This document shows positions 32,091-41,950 of a DNA stretch of 64,000 nucleotides, piece after piece. This DNA comes from CAZRGV01 sp964599655 (lineage in GTDB: Bacteria; Planctomycetota; Planctomycetia; Isosphaerales; Isosphaeraceae): positions 25,570-89,569 of the forward strand of contig CAZRGV010000006.1 of NCBI GenBank assembly GCA_964599655.1. The letters are read 5' to 3'. Every line of letters begins with the position of its first letter. Positions within the stretch are counted from its first letter, which is position 1. Both the position numbers and the translations under genes were made by a program. The notes under the pieces are model-generated. The model was given only the letters and a program-made list of their open reading frames with translations. It had not been told where the DNA came from and made no database searches.

Positions 32091-33767
32091 TCAGCGATGC
32101 GAACGACTGGCCGAGACGGGCCATTCCACGCGTTCGTCGCTGGAGGCGCTAGATTCCGATCGCCCGAGGTTGATGTGGTGGGCCCATTCGGAGCGCGTAT
32201 CGGGAAAATCGGTTCGGGTATGTACGCCTCGAGACTCCTTCCGCTCGAGCGCGGCGGCGATCATCAATCGCGCCACAGTAAGCATATTTTGTAACGTCCA
32301 ACCTGTAGGTTCGTCAAAGACCTGGGGCAGGGCGTAGCGGCACCAGAAGTCGACCTGAGAGGCGGCTTCGGTCAGGCCACGCGCATCACGCGTGATGCCC
32401 ACCTTGCGCCACATGAGGGAACGGAGCGAGTTGCGGATATCGGCCAGGTCGAGCGGCTCGCGGGGCGGTGGGGCGGAGTTGCTGGAAACGGGCGGAACCT
32501 CCAGCCGGACCGATCCCGAGGATTCGAGCACGCCGAGGATGTCCTCGGCGGCCCTGGCGCCGAAGACGAGACCCTCGAGCAGGCTGTTGGATGCGAGGCG
32601 ATTCGCCCCGTGGAGCCCGCTCGATGTGACCTCGCCGGCCGCCCAGAGGTTCGGGATCGTGGTTCTCGCGTTGCGGTCGACCGTGACGCCGCCCAGGAAG
32701 TAGTGAGCACCGGGACGAACCGGAATGCGATCGCGCGTGATGTCCAGGTCGAAGCTTCGGAGCAGGGCGTCGATTCCGGGGAACCGGGACCGGATATGGG
32801 CGGGGTCGAGATGGGAAAGGTCGAGGTACACGCAAGGGTGCTCGGTTCTTGCCATGACGGTCGTGATAGCCCTTGAAACATCGTCGCGAGGGGCGAGCTC
32901 GGCCTGGGGATGGAACTCGGGCATGAAGCGATGGCCATCGCGGTCTCGGAGGTAGGCCCCTTCGCCCCGAAGGGCCTCGGTCAGCAGGTGTCGCGACGAG
33001 CCGGCGATGTAGAGCACTGTGGGATGAAACTGCATGAACTCCATGTCACGGAGCTCGGCCCCCGCGCGATAGGCGACGGCGTGGCCGTCGGCCGTGGCGA
33101 TCGAGGGATTGGTCGACTCGCGATAGAGCTGCCCGGCCCCTCCGGTGGCCAGAACGATGGCCCGGGCCCAGACCAGCGACGGACCCCGCCGGCGGTCCCA
33201 GACAATCGCGCCTCGGCAGGAATCCTCATGGGTTAATAAATCCATGGTGAAACTGTTTTGCCAGATGCGGATGTTCGGGGTTTGCCGAGCGCGAGCGATC
33301 ACGGCCCGCATAACCTCTCGGCCGGTCGAGTCACCCATGGCGTGAACGATCCGGGCGTGGGAGTGACCGCCTTCGCGGCCGAGGGCGACGTGGCCATCAA
33401 CCTCGTCGAAATGCGTGCCCCATTGGATCAGCTCGGCGATACGCACGGGAGCCTCTCGAACGACCATCTCGACGATCTCCGGGTCACAGAGCCCTTTTCC
33501 CGCGGCGAGGGTATCGGCGATGTGGTCGTCGAAGCGGTCCTCGGGGTCGAGAACGCCCGCGATGCCTCCTTGCGCGTAGGCGCTATTGCTTTCTCGAACC
33601 TCGTCCTTGGTAACGACCAGGACGCGGAACGGATCGGGAATCCCAAGCGCGGCGCGGAGCCCGGCGAGGCCGCCACCGATGACGAGGACATCGGTGAAGT
33701 GGTGCGGGAGATCCCGCGGATCGAATGCGTTGAGATACCGTCGAGGCGGCACAAGCGGGCAGAGCAT
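32091..33767 (-). CDS. nadB: L-aspartate oxidase
   Basis: 558 residues from ATG 33767. FAD enzyme oxidising L-aspartate to iminoaspartate, the first step of de novo NAD synthesis. Visible blocks: TDVLVIGGGLAGLRAAL (FAD Rossmann), ESNSAYAQGGIAGVL, GREGGHSHARIVHA, FMQFHPTVLY, HLLTEALRGEGAYLRDRDGH, GAHYFLGGVTVD and WAAGEVTSSGLHGANRLASN. The C-terminal helical domain (DIRNSLRSLMWRKVGITRDA) is intact. Length fits the family (about 530-560). nadA and nadC are not adjacent. An upstream extension to 33875 lacks family sequence. The DUF4175 gene ends 193 bases upstream in the same direction. Confidence 0.93.
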   Translation of the reverse strand: MLCPLVPPRRYLNAFDPRDLPHHFTDVLVIGGGLAGLRAALGIPDPFRVLVVTKDEVRESNSAYAQGGIAGVLDPEDRFDDHIADTLAAGKGLCDPEIVEMVVREAPVRIAELIQWGTHFDEVDGHVALGREGGHSHARIVHAMGDSTGREVMRAVIARARQTPNIRIWQNSFTMDLLTHEDSCRGAIVWDRRRGPSLVWARAIVLATGGAGQLYRESTNPSIATADGHAVAYRAGAELRDMEFMQFHPTVLYIAGSSRHLLTEALRGEGAYLRDRDGHRFMPEFHPQAELAPRDDVSRAITTVMARTEHPCVYLDLSHLDPAHIRSRFPGIDALLRSFDLDITRDRIPVRPGAHYFLGGVTVDRNARTTIPNLWAAGEVTSSGLHGANRLASNSLLEGLVFGARAAEDILGVLESSGSVRLEVPPVSSNSAPPPREPLDLADIRNSLRSLMWRKVGITRDARGLTEAASQVDFWCRYALPQVFDEPTGWTLQNMLTVARLMIAAALERKESRGVHTRTDFPDTRSEWAHHINLGRSESSASSDERVEWPVSASRSHR

Positions 33768-33960
33768 GGTCGAGGGCCTTTTGCCGAGCCCCGATCGGAG
33801 GGGAGGAACTCCATGTTCGGGGCGCGATCGCTTGGAGAGTCGTGTCCGAATCGTCCTCGATGCCAGACGATTCAATTCGTGAATGCTTCAGGGTCCGGGA
33901 AATCGAAGGTGTCGTCAACCTTCGATTCCCGGATCCTTGCTGCGAGCAGAACGGGGGCGT

Positions 33961-36900
33961 TCAACGGCCGCCTTCTCCGTTTCCTCCTGCCGCCGGTTTC
34001 GAGGGCCGTGCCGCTGGCGAGCGGGAAATACTGCTCTGGTACGCCTCGAACCGGGAACGGATCTGGGCTGGGGCCTGTGTGCGGACTCCTTGCGTCTGGT
34101 CTTGGAGGGAGTCTTGCACGACCGACCCAGGACCTCGCTGGCCTCTCCCGCTGACTAGCGGCGAGCGGATCTGATCAGGCAGCTTTCGATTCGGGTCGAG
34201 GCGCTGCGGTTCTCCGAGCTTGCCCTCGATCTGGCCAGGATCTCGCGACGGACCGGTGTCCTTGGGTTTCTGGAACTTCTCGACGAACTGCTCGATCTCC
34301 TGACGCGACATTCCGGTCGCTTCTTCGAGCTGCTTCACGTCGTTGTCCTTGCCGTTCTCGAGGACGTCCTTCAGCTTCCGAAGCACGAGGTCGGTCTGGG
34401 GCCGACCGCTGTCGGGCGCGACGTTCTCGCCGGGGTTCACCGGAGGCTGGGGTCGGGGGCCAGTCGGCTCGTCGAGCTGTTTTTTCTCAGGCAGGTCCGG
34501 TAGATCGACGTTCCCCTGGCGGTCTCCACCACCACCCGACGAGGCCGGGCCACCACTACCTTGAGGATTCGACTGGCCATTGGAGCCTGGTTCCCCCTGG
34601 TTGGGCTGCTGGCCCTGCCCTTGGCTCTTGCCACTGGGCTGCCCTGCCGAGGAACCCGGCGTTGAACCAGGCTGTTGACCCGGTTGACTCCCTTTTCCTC
34701 CCTGAGCCGAGGAGCCCTGCTGGCCTTGCTGGCCAGACTGGCCACCTTGCTGTCCACCGGACTCCCCCTGCTGACCTTGCTGACCGGACGGACCTTCATG
34801 GCCTTGTTGTCCGGATTGGCCTTCTTGGCCTTGCTGACCGGACGGACCTTCCTGGCCTTGCTGTCCAGACTGCTCGCGCTGGCTGGACTTCCCGGAGGAG
34901 TCTGTGCCGTCCTTCGCCTCGTGTTGGCCACCCAGCTTGTCCGAATTGTTGCTTGACGAAGAGCCCTGTGTCTTGGTGGACTTTTCGGATCTCTCTCCTG
35001 ACGGTGCCTTCTGGGGCTCACTTGACGGTCCCGCAGGCTGGTTTTGCTGATCGTTACGGGACGCCTGGCGTCCCGTCTGATCGCTACTTCCTTGTTCCGG
35101 ACGACGCGGCTGGGTGGAATTTGGGAGATCGTCCTCCTGGCCCGGCCGACGATTGATGGTCTCGTCGGGCTGGCCATCCTGACCTCCGATCCGGGGTTTC
35201 ATCCCTTGATCATTCGACGCGGACTCCGGCCGCCCCGTCGGCTGCTGGTTCGCTTGACCTTGCTGCGCGTTGGGCTGACCTTGCTGCGAGTCGGGACGCT
35301 CGCGTGGTTGGCTCTGCGGGTTGTTGCGCCCCTGAGATTGACCTCGCGATTGGCTGGGTTGGCCTTGGGGTTGACCCTGCTGCGCNNNNNNNNNNNNNNN
35401 NNNNNNNNNNNNNNNNNNNNNNNNNNNNNNNNNNNNNNNNNNNNNNNNNNNNNNNNNNNNNNNNNNNNNNNNNNNNNNNNNNNNNGTTGGGTTGGCCTTG
35501 GGGTTGACCCTGCTGCGCGTTGGGTTGGCCTTGGGGTTGACCCTGCTGCGCGTTGGGTTGGCCTTGGGGTTGATTGGGCTGACCAGGCGGCTGTTGCGGC
35601 TGCTCTTGATCCTGGCCTTGAGAGGCTGCATTTCCGCCACTTTCGTGAGTCTGGTTGGCCAATGGTTGTTCAGGGCCCGGACGGCCGGAGTTCGGCTGCG
35701 GCTTACCGGCATCCTCATGCTGCCCGTTCTTCCGGTCCGACGGATTCGAGGAATCCGGTGAGGTGCCGGCCTTGGGCTGGGAACCAGTTTGCGACTGACC
35801 GTTGGTTTCAGAACGTTGGTCCGCCGGCTTTCCGTTCTTTGAGCCTTCGGCCCCTGCGTTCTCCCGGGCGCCTGGCTTTTGATCCTGCGAGCGCTCGGAG
35901 CCTTTGGGCTGACCCTGACCACCTTGACCCTCGTTCGACTTCGTTACGTCTTGATCTGGACGGCCCGGCGGCTTTCCGGCGTTTGGGGCGTTTGACGGGC
36001 GCTCGGCACCGGGCTGTCCGGGAGTCGGCTTGGTGGAATTCGAGCCCTCCCGAGATTCGCCTCCGGAGGCTCGATTCGAGGCGCCGCTCTCGGGTTTGTT
36101 CCGACCTTGCTGGTCGGCACCACTTTCCGAGGGGTTTTCCTGAGTTGGCTTGACGCCATCGCGGGTCTTGCCCGAAGGCTGTTCGTTGCCGGCCTGGTTC
36201 TGGCTGTTCTGAGGTTGTCCCGACGTGGGTTTGTTTCGGCCTTCGCCGGTTTGGGGCTTGTTCGAGCCCTCGTTGGGGGTGTTCTCTGGCTTGACGCCGT
36301 TGGGCTCGGGCTTCGAGCCGGTCGGCTGGTCGTTCGATCCACCTGGCTGGCTGGTTTGGGGCTGGTTCTGGCCGGGTTGCGGCTGGCCGGGTCTCGCCGC
36401 GTCCGGCGAACCTTCACGCGGACCCGTTTGCGAGGATCCTTCCCGTGTGCGATCGGATTCGTTGCCAGACTTGCTGCCCCTGTTCGGCGAGGCTTCGGAC
36501 GAACCTGGTTTCTGGTCGGGCGTCTCGCGATTCTGGCCCGCGCCGGAAGGTTGTCCGGCCTGTGACTGAGGCGCGTTCTTCATGCCATCCTGCGGCTTGG
36601 ACGACGAACCGGGCTCTCGATCCTGTGGTTTCGTGCCAGGCGCACCTACGTTCTCACCTGCCTTTTGTCCGGTTTGTTGCGGGTTGGGAGACTCGACGGA
36701 TGGCTTGCCCGCGTTCGTCGAGGCCCCCTCTTGGTTTCGTCCCGCGTTTCTGGCTTGATTCTCACCCTGGCCCTGCCGAGAGGAGCCGGCCTTCGTCTGA
36801 GAACCTTCCTGATTCCGCGGATTGCCCTGATCCGGCCGTTCGGTCTGATTCTGGCCGCCCTGAGCCTGGTTCGATTCGGGCTTGGTTGGTTTGTCGCTGG

Positions 36901-39736
36901 GCTGGGCCTTGGTCTGATCCTGACCCGATTGGGGCGGGTTCTGACCTTCGCTGGATTGGAGATGGTTCTGAGGCTGACCAATTTGGGGTTTCGTCTGACC
37001 CGTGTTGGCTTGAGGCTGGCTCTGGGCCCCGCCGGAGTTGGGAGGAGAGGCGGCTTCGTTCGAGCCATTCTGTGGCTTCGAGCCGGTCGTCTCGGGCTGG
37101 CCGGTAGACTTTTGCGGTTCGCCGGACTGTGGCTTGGTCGATCCTCCCTGTTCGTTCGAGCCATTCTGTGGCTTCGAGCCGGTCGTCTCGGGTTGGCCGG
37201 TAGACTTTTGGGGTTCGCCGGACTGTGGCTTGGTCGATCCTTCCTGTTCGTTCGAGCCATTCCGTGGCTTCGAGCCGGTCGTCTCGGGCTGGCCGGTAGA
37301 CTTTTGCGGTTCGCCGGACTGTGGCTTGGTGGATCCTTCCTTCGGGGCAGTGCTTTCGCGTTGCAAGCCACCCTGCACCGGGCGGTTGGAAGCCTGGGGC
37401 TGGTTGTTTGGACCCGCTTCCGGCTGGCCGGTCGAAGCGTCCGATCGACCCGACTGCGGTTGATTCCCCGACTGCCCCGCCGGGGGCGACGTCCGCGGGT
37501 TGGGGGTCGGATTCCTCGGATTATTCCCCTGCTCGGGATTCGCTCGGGAGACGTCGGACGAGGGCGAATTTTGGGGCGGCTGTCCATTCGGGGGCGGCTG
37601 CGGTGGGTTCGCGCCGCTAGGCAGGGGGGCGTTCGCGGTCGGCGGCTGCGCATTCCCGTTGCCAGAGGGCGCCTGCTGACCCGTCTGATCGCCCTGGTTT
37701 CTCTGGTTCGGCTGCTCCTGCTGCGAAGGCTGCTCACGCTGTTGGGGGTTTGCCTGGTTCTGTTGCGGAGGGTTATTCGAGTTGTTTGCTTGCTGGCCTG
37801 CCTGACCCTGTTGGGGAGGTTGTTGCTGCGGAGGCTGTTGCCGGTTCAGGGCCTGTTCGAGTTGGCGGAGCTTCTCCATGTCCTCGGGGCTGGGCTGGGG
37901 ACGCTCCTGAGGATTGGGGTTTGGGGCATTGGAATCGCCGGGTTGATCCGGAGGGGGCGGTTGGTTCGCCTTGGGCTGGTCGGGTGGATTTTGCGGCTGC
38001 TGACCATCCTGAGGTGGCTGATCCTTGGGCTGATCCCCCATGGGCGGCGGCTGATCCTGAGGCTGGTCGGGCTGTGGAGTATTCCGCTGTTCTTCCTGCT
38101 CCTCCTTCTGCTTCTTCTGTTCCTCGGGAGGCAGTGGCTCAACAACCTCGATAAGCTGGCGGACGGTTTCGACCCGATTCGACTGCGGTTCCTTGGTGTC
38201 TCGAACGCTCAGCCAGTATTCGATCTTTGAGCCCGGCTTGACCTTCAAGGCCTCGAGGTCAAGCATTTCGTCCTGGATCAGCTCGGGTGTCGGGTCCTTC
38301 TTTTCCAGGTAGTTGCGGGCGGCCTGGAGGATTTCCTTTTCCTGCTGAACGTGCAGGGTCGCTTCTTTGACGCCGTGGTCGTCGCTTGCCTTCATTCGGA
38401 GAGCGACTCGGCCGTTACTGGGCACCTTGATCGAGGGAGCAGGGAAGAGGAATTGAGCGACCGGCGCCCGGTCGGGCAAGGCGTGAATGTCATAAACGAC
38501 CGGGCGAGGATTCTTTTCCCCCTCGGTCGTTTCAAATTTGATCACGTAAGACCGGTCGGAGTCGACGAGGAACCTTCCAGTCAGTTGGTAGGGGTTGTCG
38601 CGGTCTACGTCCATGCTGGCCGATTTCTTCTCCTTGCCGTCGCGATCCTTGCCGAACTCGATCCGCCCCGAACGCGCGGGCTCGTTGGTCTGAACGTGGA
38701 GCGTGACCAGCGTTCCCTCGATGGCCTCGACATTGCCGCCGTCGATCTTCTCCAAGGTGGCCGGCTGGCTGTACCGTTTCCGTTCTCGCTGAATATAGAG
38801 TGGGAATTCGAGATCGTGGTTAACCGATAGGACCATCGGCGTGGGCCGGACCCAGAGCTTGTAGTGCTTCGATTCGGCGTCACCGCCGGTCAGGTAGTAG
38901 TCGATGAACTTCGCGCCCCCCTGGGTTTGCACGTCTCGAAGCGAGGTCAGCCAGGGATCAAAGTCGTTCGCGCCTCGGGCGAATTCCTGGGTGGCGTAGA
39001 ACTGCCCGCCGTCCTTGCTATAGTGAAGCGCGACCTGGGAGGGGCGGGTACCCTGAACCTCGACCGCAAAGTCCACATTCGAGCCCGCCACCACATGGGA
39101 AAGGGTGTCGTCGTCGCCAGGCTTGATGTTCACCAGCCGGGTGTTGGTCGGTCTGGCGATGTCGGCCAGAAGGGCCCGCCGGGCCGAGTCGAGGATGCTT
39201 TTGGGCGTGAGAAGCGAGTAGAGGCAGAAGATGACCACGACGCCCGCGAGCGCGTAGACCATCCGGATCAGGTGCCGCTGATCGACGACCGTGTCCACCT
39301 CAATCCGCGTAAGGTCCTGAACAGCCTTCGACTCGACGGCCGTCAGGAAGAGCTTCGGCGTCTGATCGCGATGGCGGCGGAGATCGAGGTAGCTGATCAG
39401 GCTATTCTTGAAGCTCGGATCGGCGAGTTCGATCGTTCGGGCCGCATAGAAGAAATTGACCCTGCGGAGCAGGGGCCAAACGATCCTCCATGCCGTGAAA
39501 ACCAGGCCGCTGGCCAGTCCGACCGCCAAAACGATCAGGCGAATCCAGACCGGCAATCCGAACACATGGTCGAGAAGCACCTCGAGGAACAAAACGCCAA
39601 GGGCCACGGCGGCCAGAGTGACCGAGGCCGTGAGAACGTCGGTCATCCGGATCTTGGCCCGTGTCAGGCCGATCTGGTGATCGATGTACTGCTCATAATT
39701 GAGCAACTTGCCTTGCGATTGAGCGCCCAGGGCCAT
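33961..39736 (-). CDS. giant DUF4175-type membrane protein with very long Gln/Pro/Gly/Ser-rich tail (gap in repeats)
   Basis: About 1,900 residues from ATG 39736 (AGGGAG 8 bases upstream) to the stop at 33961; exact length unknown because of a 100-N gap. Residues 1-150 hold membrane segments (TASVTLAAVALGVLFLEVLL, WIRLIVLAVGLASGLVFTAW, then YALAGVVVIFCLYSLL near 215), followed by a beta-rich periplasmic part to about residue 545. From there on the chain is low-complexity: QQ, QP, GQ, NP, SG runs, with 96-bp and 33-bp tandem repeats, until a short ordered helical segment (DLVLRKLKDVLENGKDNDVK then EATGMSRQEIEQFVEKFQ) near the C-terminus. DUF4175 proteins are of unknown function and this tail is exceptionally long. 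Antisense frames here are shadows. Confidence 0.82.
35353..35584 (-). repeat. 33-bp (11-residue) tandem repeat array containing the 100-N gap
   Basis: Units of 33 bp encoding A-Q-Q-G-Q-P-Q-G-Q-P-N stand head to tail on both sides of the N run (complete copies at 35486-35518 and 35519-35551, partial ones at the edges). The assembly evidently collapsed or stopped here, so the number of copies is unknown. The array keeps the reading frame and is coding, not CRISPR. Confidence 0.9.
35386..35485. other. assembly gap (100 N) inside the DUF4175 gene
   Basis: Round-number N run inside the 33-bp array; the frame differs on the two sides, so its length is a placeholder. Confidence 0.99.
37055..37342 (-). 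repeat. three 96-bp tandem repeats (32 residues each)
   Basis: Copies begin at 37055, 37151 and 37247 on the plus strand and are almost identical. Each encodes the sequence G-S-T-K-P-Q-S-G-E-P-Q-K-S-T-G-Q, then P-E-T-T-G-S-K-P-(Q/R)-N-G-S-N-E and two variable residues. They lie in the disordered part of the DUF4175 protein. Confidence 0.92.
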
Positions 39737-40257
39737 GACGCAGACTCCCTGTTCCGTGTGATTCCACGCTGCCACGATTATATCCGTCCACACCCTGAGC
39801 GGGAAACGACCTTCGGACGATTGTCCGAACATCGTGGGGCGGAACCGCACTTAAGCTCCTGTGAAACTGGATCTTAAGACTCGGAATTCAACCGTGGTTT
39901 TGTGACCATACGGGTCCCTTGTCGCACGTTTTCTCGATGGCTGAGCTTACAACGTACGGCGCTCTCGCGTTGTTCGGCGATTCTGGGGAACCGATGGGTT
40001 TAGCGAACCCCCGTTTCGGTCGCAAGACTTTGGGTCGAGATCGACGGTTCTGTCCCTTGAATCGAATCGTCGTTCTTGAGGTTCTCAGTGCCGCTGTGCG
40101 GCGCTTCGTTGTTCTGACGCGCTTGAACGGTGCGTGCTTCTCTCGTTATCATACGTTTAGCTCTCATTATGGATTCTCATGACAACGAGCCGTGCCCCGG
40201 TCACCCTGACTCTCGGAAACACGGGGTGCCTCCTCGTCGAACCTCGGGAACCTCGCG
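39737..40257. other. divergent intergenic region
   Basis: 520 bases between the DUF4175 and cysteine desulfurase genes. Open frames here lack family signatures. The stretch before 40258 has possible AT-rich -10 sequences (CATTAT near 40166) but no matching -35 that I trust. Confidence 0.45.
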
Positions 40258-41442
40258 GTGCTCCAGCGGCCTGTTTACCTCGACAATCACGCGACCACCC
40301 GCACCGATCCTCGCGTGCTCGAACGCATGCAGCCGTATTTCTCGACGATTTACGGTAACGCCGCCAGCGTGTCGCACCGGTTCGGCTGGGAGGCGGAGGA
40401 GGCCGTGGAACGCGGTCGCGAGCAGGTGGCCCGGCTGATTGGAGCCGAAACCCGGGAGATCGTCTTCACTTCGGGGGCGACCGAAGCCAACAACCTGGCG
40501 ATCAAGGGGGCTTTACCGGCCCTGGCGAAGAAAGGCAATCACCTCGTTACCTCGGCCATCGAGCATCTCGCGGTGCTCGACCCAATGAGGCGGCTCGCTC
40601 GTGAGGGATGGGACCTGTCGATCGTGCCGCCGGACGCGAACGGGATCATTTCCAGGGAGGCTGTTGAAGCCGCAATCACGGACCGAACGGTTCTCGTTTC
40701 GATCATGGCCGCTAATAACGAGGTCGGCACGATTCAGCCGTTTCGCGAGATCGGTCAACTCTGTCACGAGCGAGGAATCCTCTATCACACCGATGCGACC
40801 CAGGCGGTCGGCAAGATCCCACTCAACGTCCTAGAGGACTCGATCGACCTGCTCAGTCTCTCGGCGCACAAACTTTACGGCCCGAAAGGCGTTGGCGCCT
40901 TGTATGTTCGACGCCGCAACCCGCAGGTCCGCATCCTGCCCTTGTTCGACGGCGGCGGCCACGAGCGAGGGATGCGAAGCGGGACGTTACCGGTCCCTTT
41001 GATCGTTGGCCTGGGTGAAGCCTGCGAGATCGCCATTCACGAACGAGACGCCGAGGCGGAGCGAGTCCTAGATCTGCGCGAGCGCCTGCATGCAGGCATC
41101 GTCTCGCAGGTCCAAGAAGTTCAGCTCAATGGCCACCCGACGCTCCGTCTGCCCGGAAACCTCAATCTCAGCTTCCGTTACGTCGATGGCGAGGCCTTGA
41201 TGATGGGAATGCGGGATGTGGCGGTCAGCTCTGGCTCCGCCTGCACCTCGGCCAATCCCGAACCGAGCCATGTCCTGCTCGCCATGGGGCTCGACGAGGA
41301 GATGGCGCGCGCCAGTTTGCGGTTCGGTCTGGGCCGGTTCACGACGGAGGAGGAGATCGCGTTTGCAATCAGCGCCGTGGCCGAGGCGGTGGATCGACTA
41401 CGGGCGATGAGCCCGGCCTGGTCTCTCCGCGGGGCGCCTTGA
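40258..41442 (+). CDS. cysteine desulfurase (NifS/IscS group)
   Basis: 394 residues from GTG 40258 (translation M-L-Q-R-P-V-Y-L-D-N-H-A-T-T). PLP enzyme that removes sulfur from cysteine as a persulfide for Fe-S clusters and thiolation. Blocks: TSGATEANNLAIKG, ASIEHLAVLD-like SAIEHLAVLD (cofactor-stacking His), MAANNEVGTIQP, HTDATQAVGKIPL (Asp), SLSAHKLYGPKGVGALY (PLP Lys) and SSGSACTSANPEPSHVL, the long mobile loop with the catalytic Cys that defines group I (IscS/NifS). It precedes an IscA-type carrier by 83 bases, with a promoter between them. Confidence 0.95.
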   Translation: MLQRPVYLDNHATTRTDPRVLERMQPYFSTIYGNAASVSHRFGWEAEEAVERGREQVARLIGAETREIVFTSGATEANNLAIKGALPALAKKGNHLVTSAIEHLAVLDPMRRLAREGWDLSIVPPDANGIISREAVEAAITDRTVLVSIMAANNEVGTIQPFREIGQLCHERGILYHTDATQAVGKIPLNVLEDSIDLLSLSAHKLYGPKGVGALYVRRRNPQVRILPLFDGGGHERGMRSGTLPVPLIVGLGEACEIAIHERDAEAERVLDLRERLHAGIVSQVQEVQLNGHPTLRLPGNLNLSFRYVDGEALMMGMRDVAVSSGSACTSANPEPSHVLLAMGLDEEMARASLRFGLGRFTTEEEIAFAISAVAEAVDRLRAMSPAWSLRGAP

Positions 41443-41449
41443 TGTCGTA

Positions 41450-41477
41450 TTGACGATAGGATACGATTCTCTAGATT
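41450..41477 (+). promoter_or_regulatory. promoter of the IscA-type gene
   Basis: TTGACG (41450-41455) and TAGATT (41472-41477) with a 16-base spacer, beginning 8 bases after the cysteine desulfurase stop. Start would be near 41485, 41 bases before ATG 41526. This suggests the carrier can be expressed separately from the desulfurase. Confidence 0.55.
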
Positions 41478-41525
41478 CTCTCCGGGTGTGTTTGACTCCC
41501 GGACCGTGCCACGAGGAGGCGACCC

Positions 41526-41861
41526 ATGCCCGTGACTCTGAGCGAGAAAGCAGCGACCGAAGTCAAGAAAGTCATGTCCGACCAGAACCTGCCCCAGGAC
41601 GCGGTTCTTCGCGTCGGCGTCCAGGGTGGTGGCTGCAGCGGTTTTTCGTACAGCTTGAACTTCGACACCCAGACCAGTGAGCGCGACCGAGTGACCGACT
41701 TCTTCGGCGTCAAACTCGCCGTGGACAAGAAGTTCGACCCCTACTTGGACGGTACCGTCATCGATTACGTCGAGGATCCGAACCTCGGCCAGCGGGGCTT
41801 CAAGTTCGATAACCCCAACGTGGTCAAGTCCTGCGGTTGCGGTAGCTCGTTCCAGGTTTGA
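41526..41861 (+). CDS. A-type iron-sulfur carrier (IscA/ErpA/HesB family)
   Basis: 111 residues. Cytoplasmic carrier that accepts and hands on Fe-S clusters. The three conserved cysteines are in GGGCSGFSYSL and the C-terminal SCGCGSSF (C-x-G-C pair), and the family opening VTLSEKAATEVKKVM is clear. Length is typical (105-120). It follows a group I cysteine desulfurase, forming a small Fe-S assembly pair without IscU or Fdx. A terminator follows at 41896-41934. Confidence 0.94.
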   Translation: MPVTLSEKAATEVKKVMSDQNLPQDAVLRVGVQGGGCSGFSYSLNFDTQTSERDRVTDFFGVKLAVDKKFDPYLDGTVIDYVEDPNLGQRGFKFDNPNVVKSCGCGSSFQV

Positions 41862-41895
41862 CGACGCGACGATCCGTCCTGAACGCCCGAACTCG

Positions 41896-41934
41896 AACGC
41901 ACCGGCCGTTTTCCAAAAATGGCCGGTGCGTTTT
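41896..41934 (+). terminator. Rho-independent terminator after the IscA-type gene
   Basis: Stem CGCACCGGCC (41898-41907) with GGCCGGTGCG (41921-41930), extended by two A-T pairs, then TTTTCG. The A run in the flank allows use from the other strand too, where the dehydrogenase gene ends 16 bases away. Confidence 0.9.
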
Positions 41935-41950
41935 CGTCATTCGCCATTCC

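Noticed and set aside
32091..33875. Longer nadB starting at 33875
   Set aside because: The first 36 residues (Arg/Ser-rich) have no family counterpart; ATG 33767 places the FAD motif at the usual distance.
35353..35584. CRISPR-like array of 33-bp repeats
   Set aside because: The units are head to tail without spacers, keep the reading frame and encode Gln/Pro/Gly-rich peptide inside a long gene.
36665..38230. A 521-codon plus-strand open frame with Leu/Arg/Gly-rich hydrophobic translation
   Set aside because: It is the reverse of the Gln/Pro-rich DUF4175 tail (Gln codons read as Leu or Trp on the other strand) and has no family signature.
39919..40182. An 87-codon plus-strand frame upstream of the cysteine desulfurase
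   Set aside because: No ribosome site, irregular composition and no recognised motif; treated as leader DNA.
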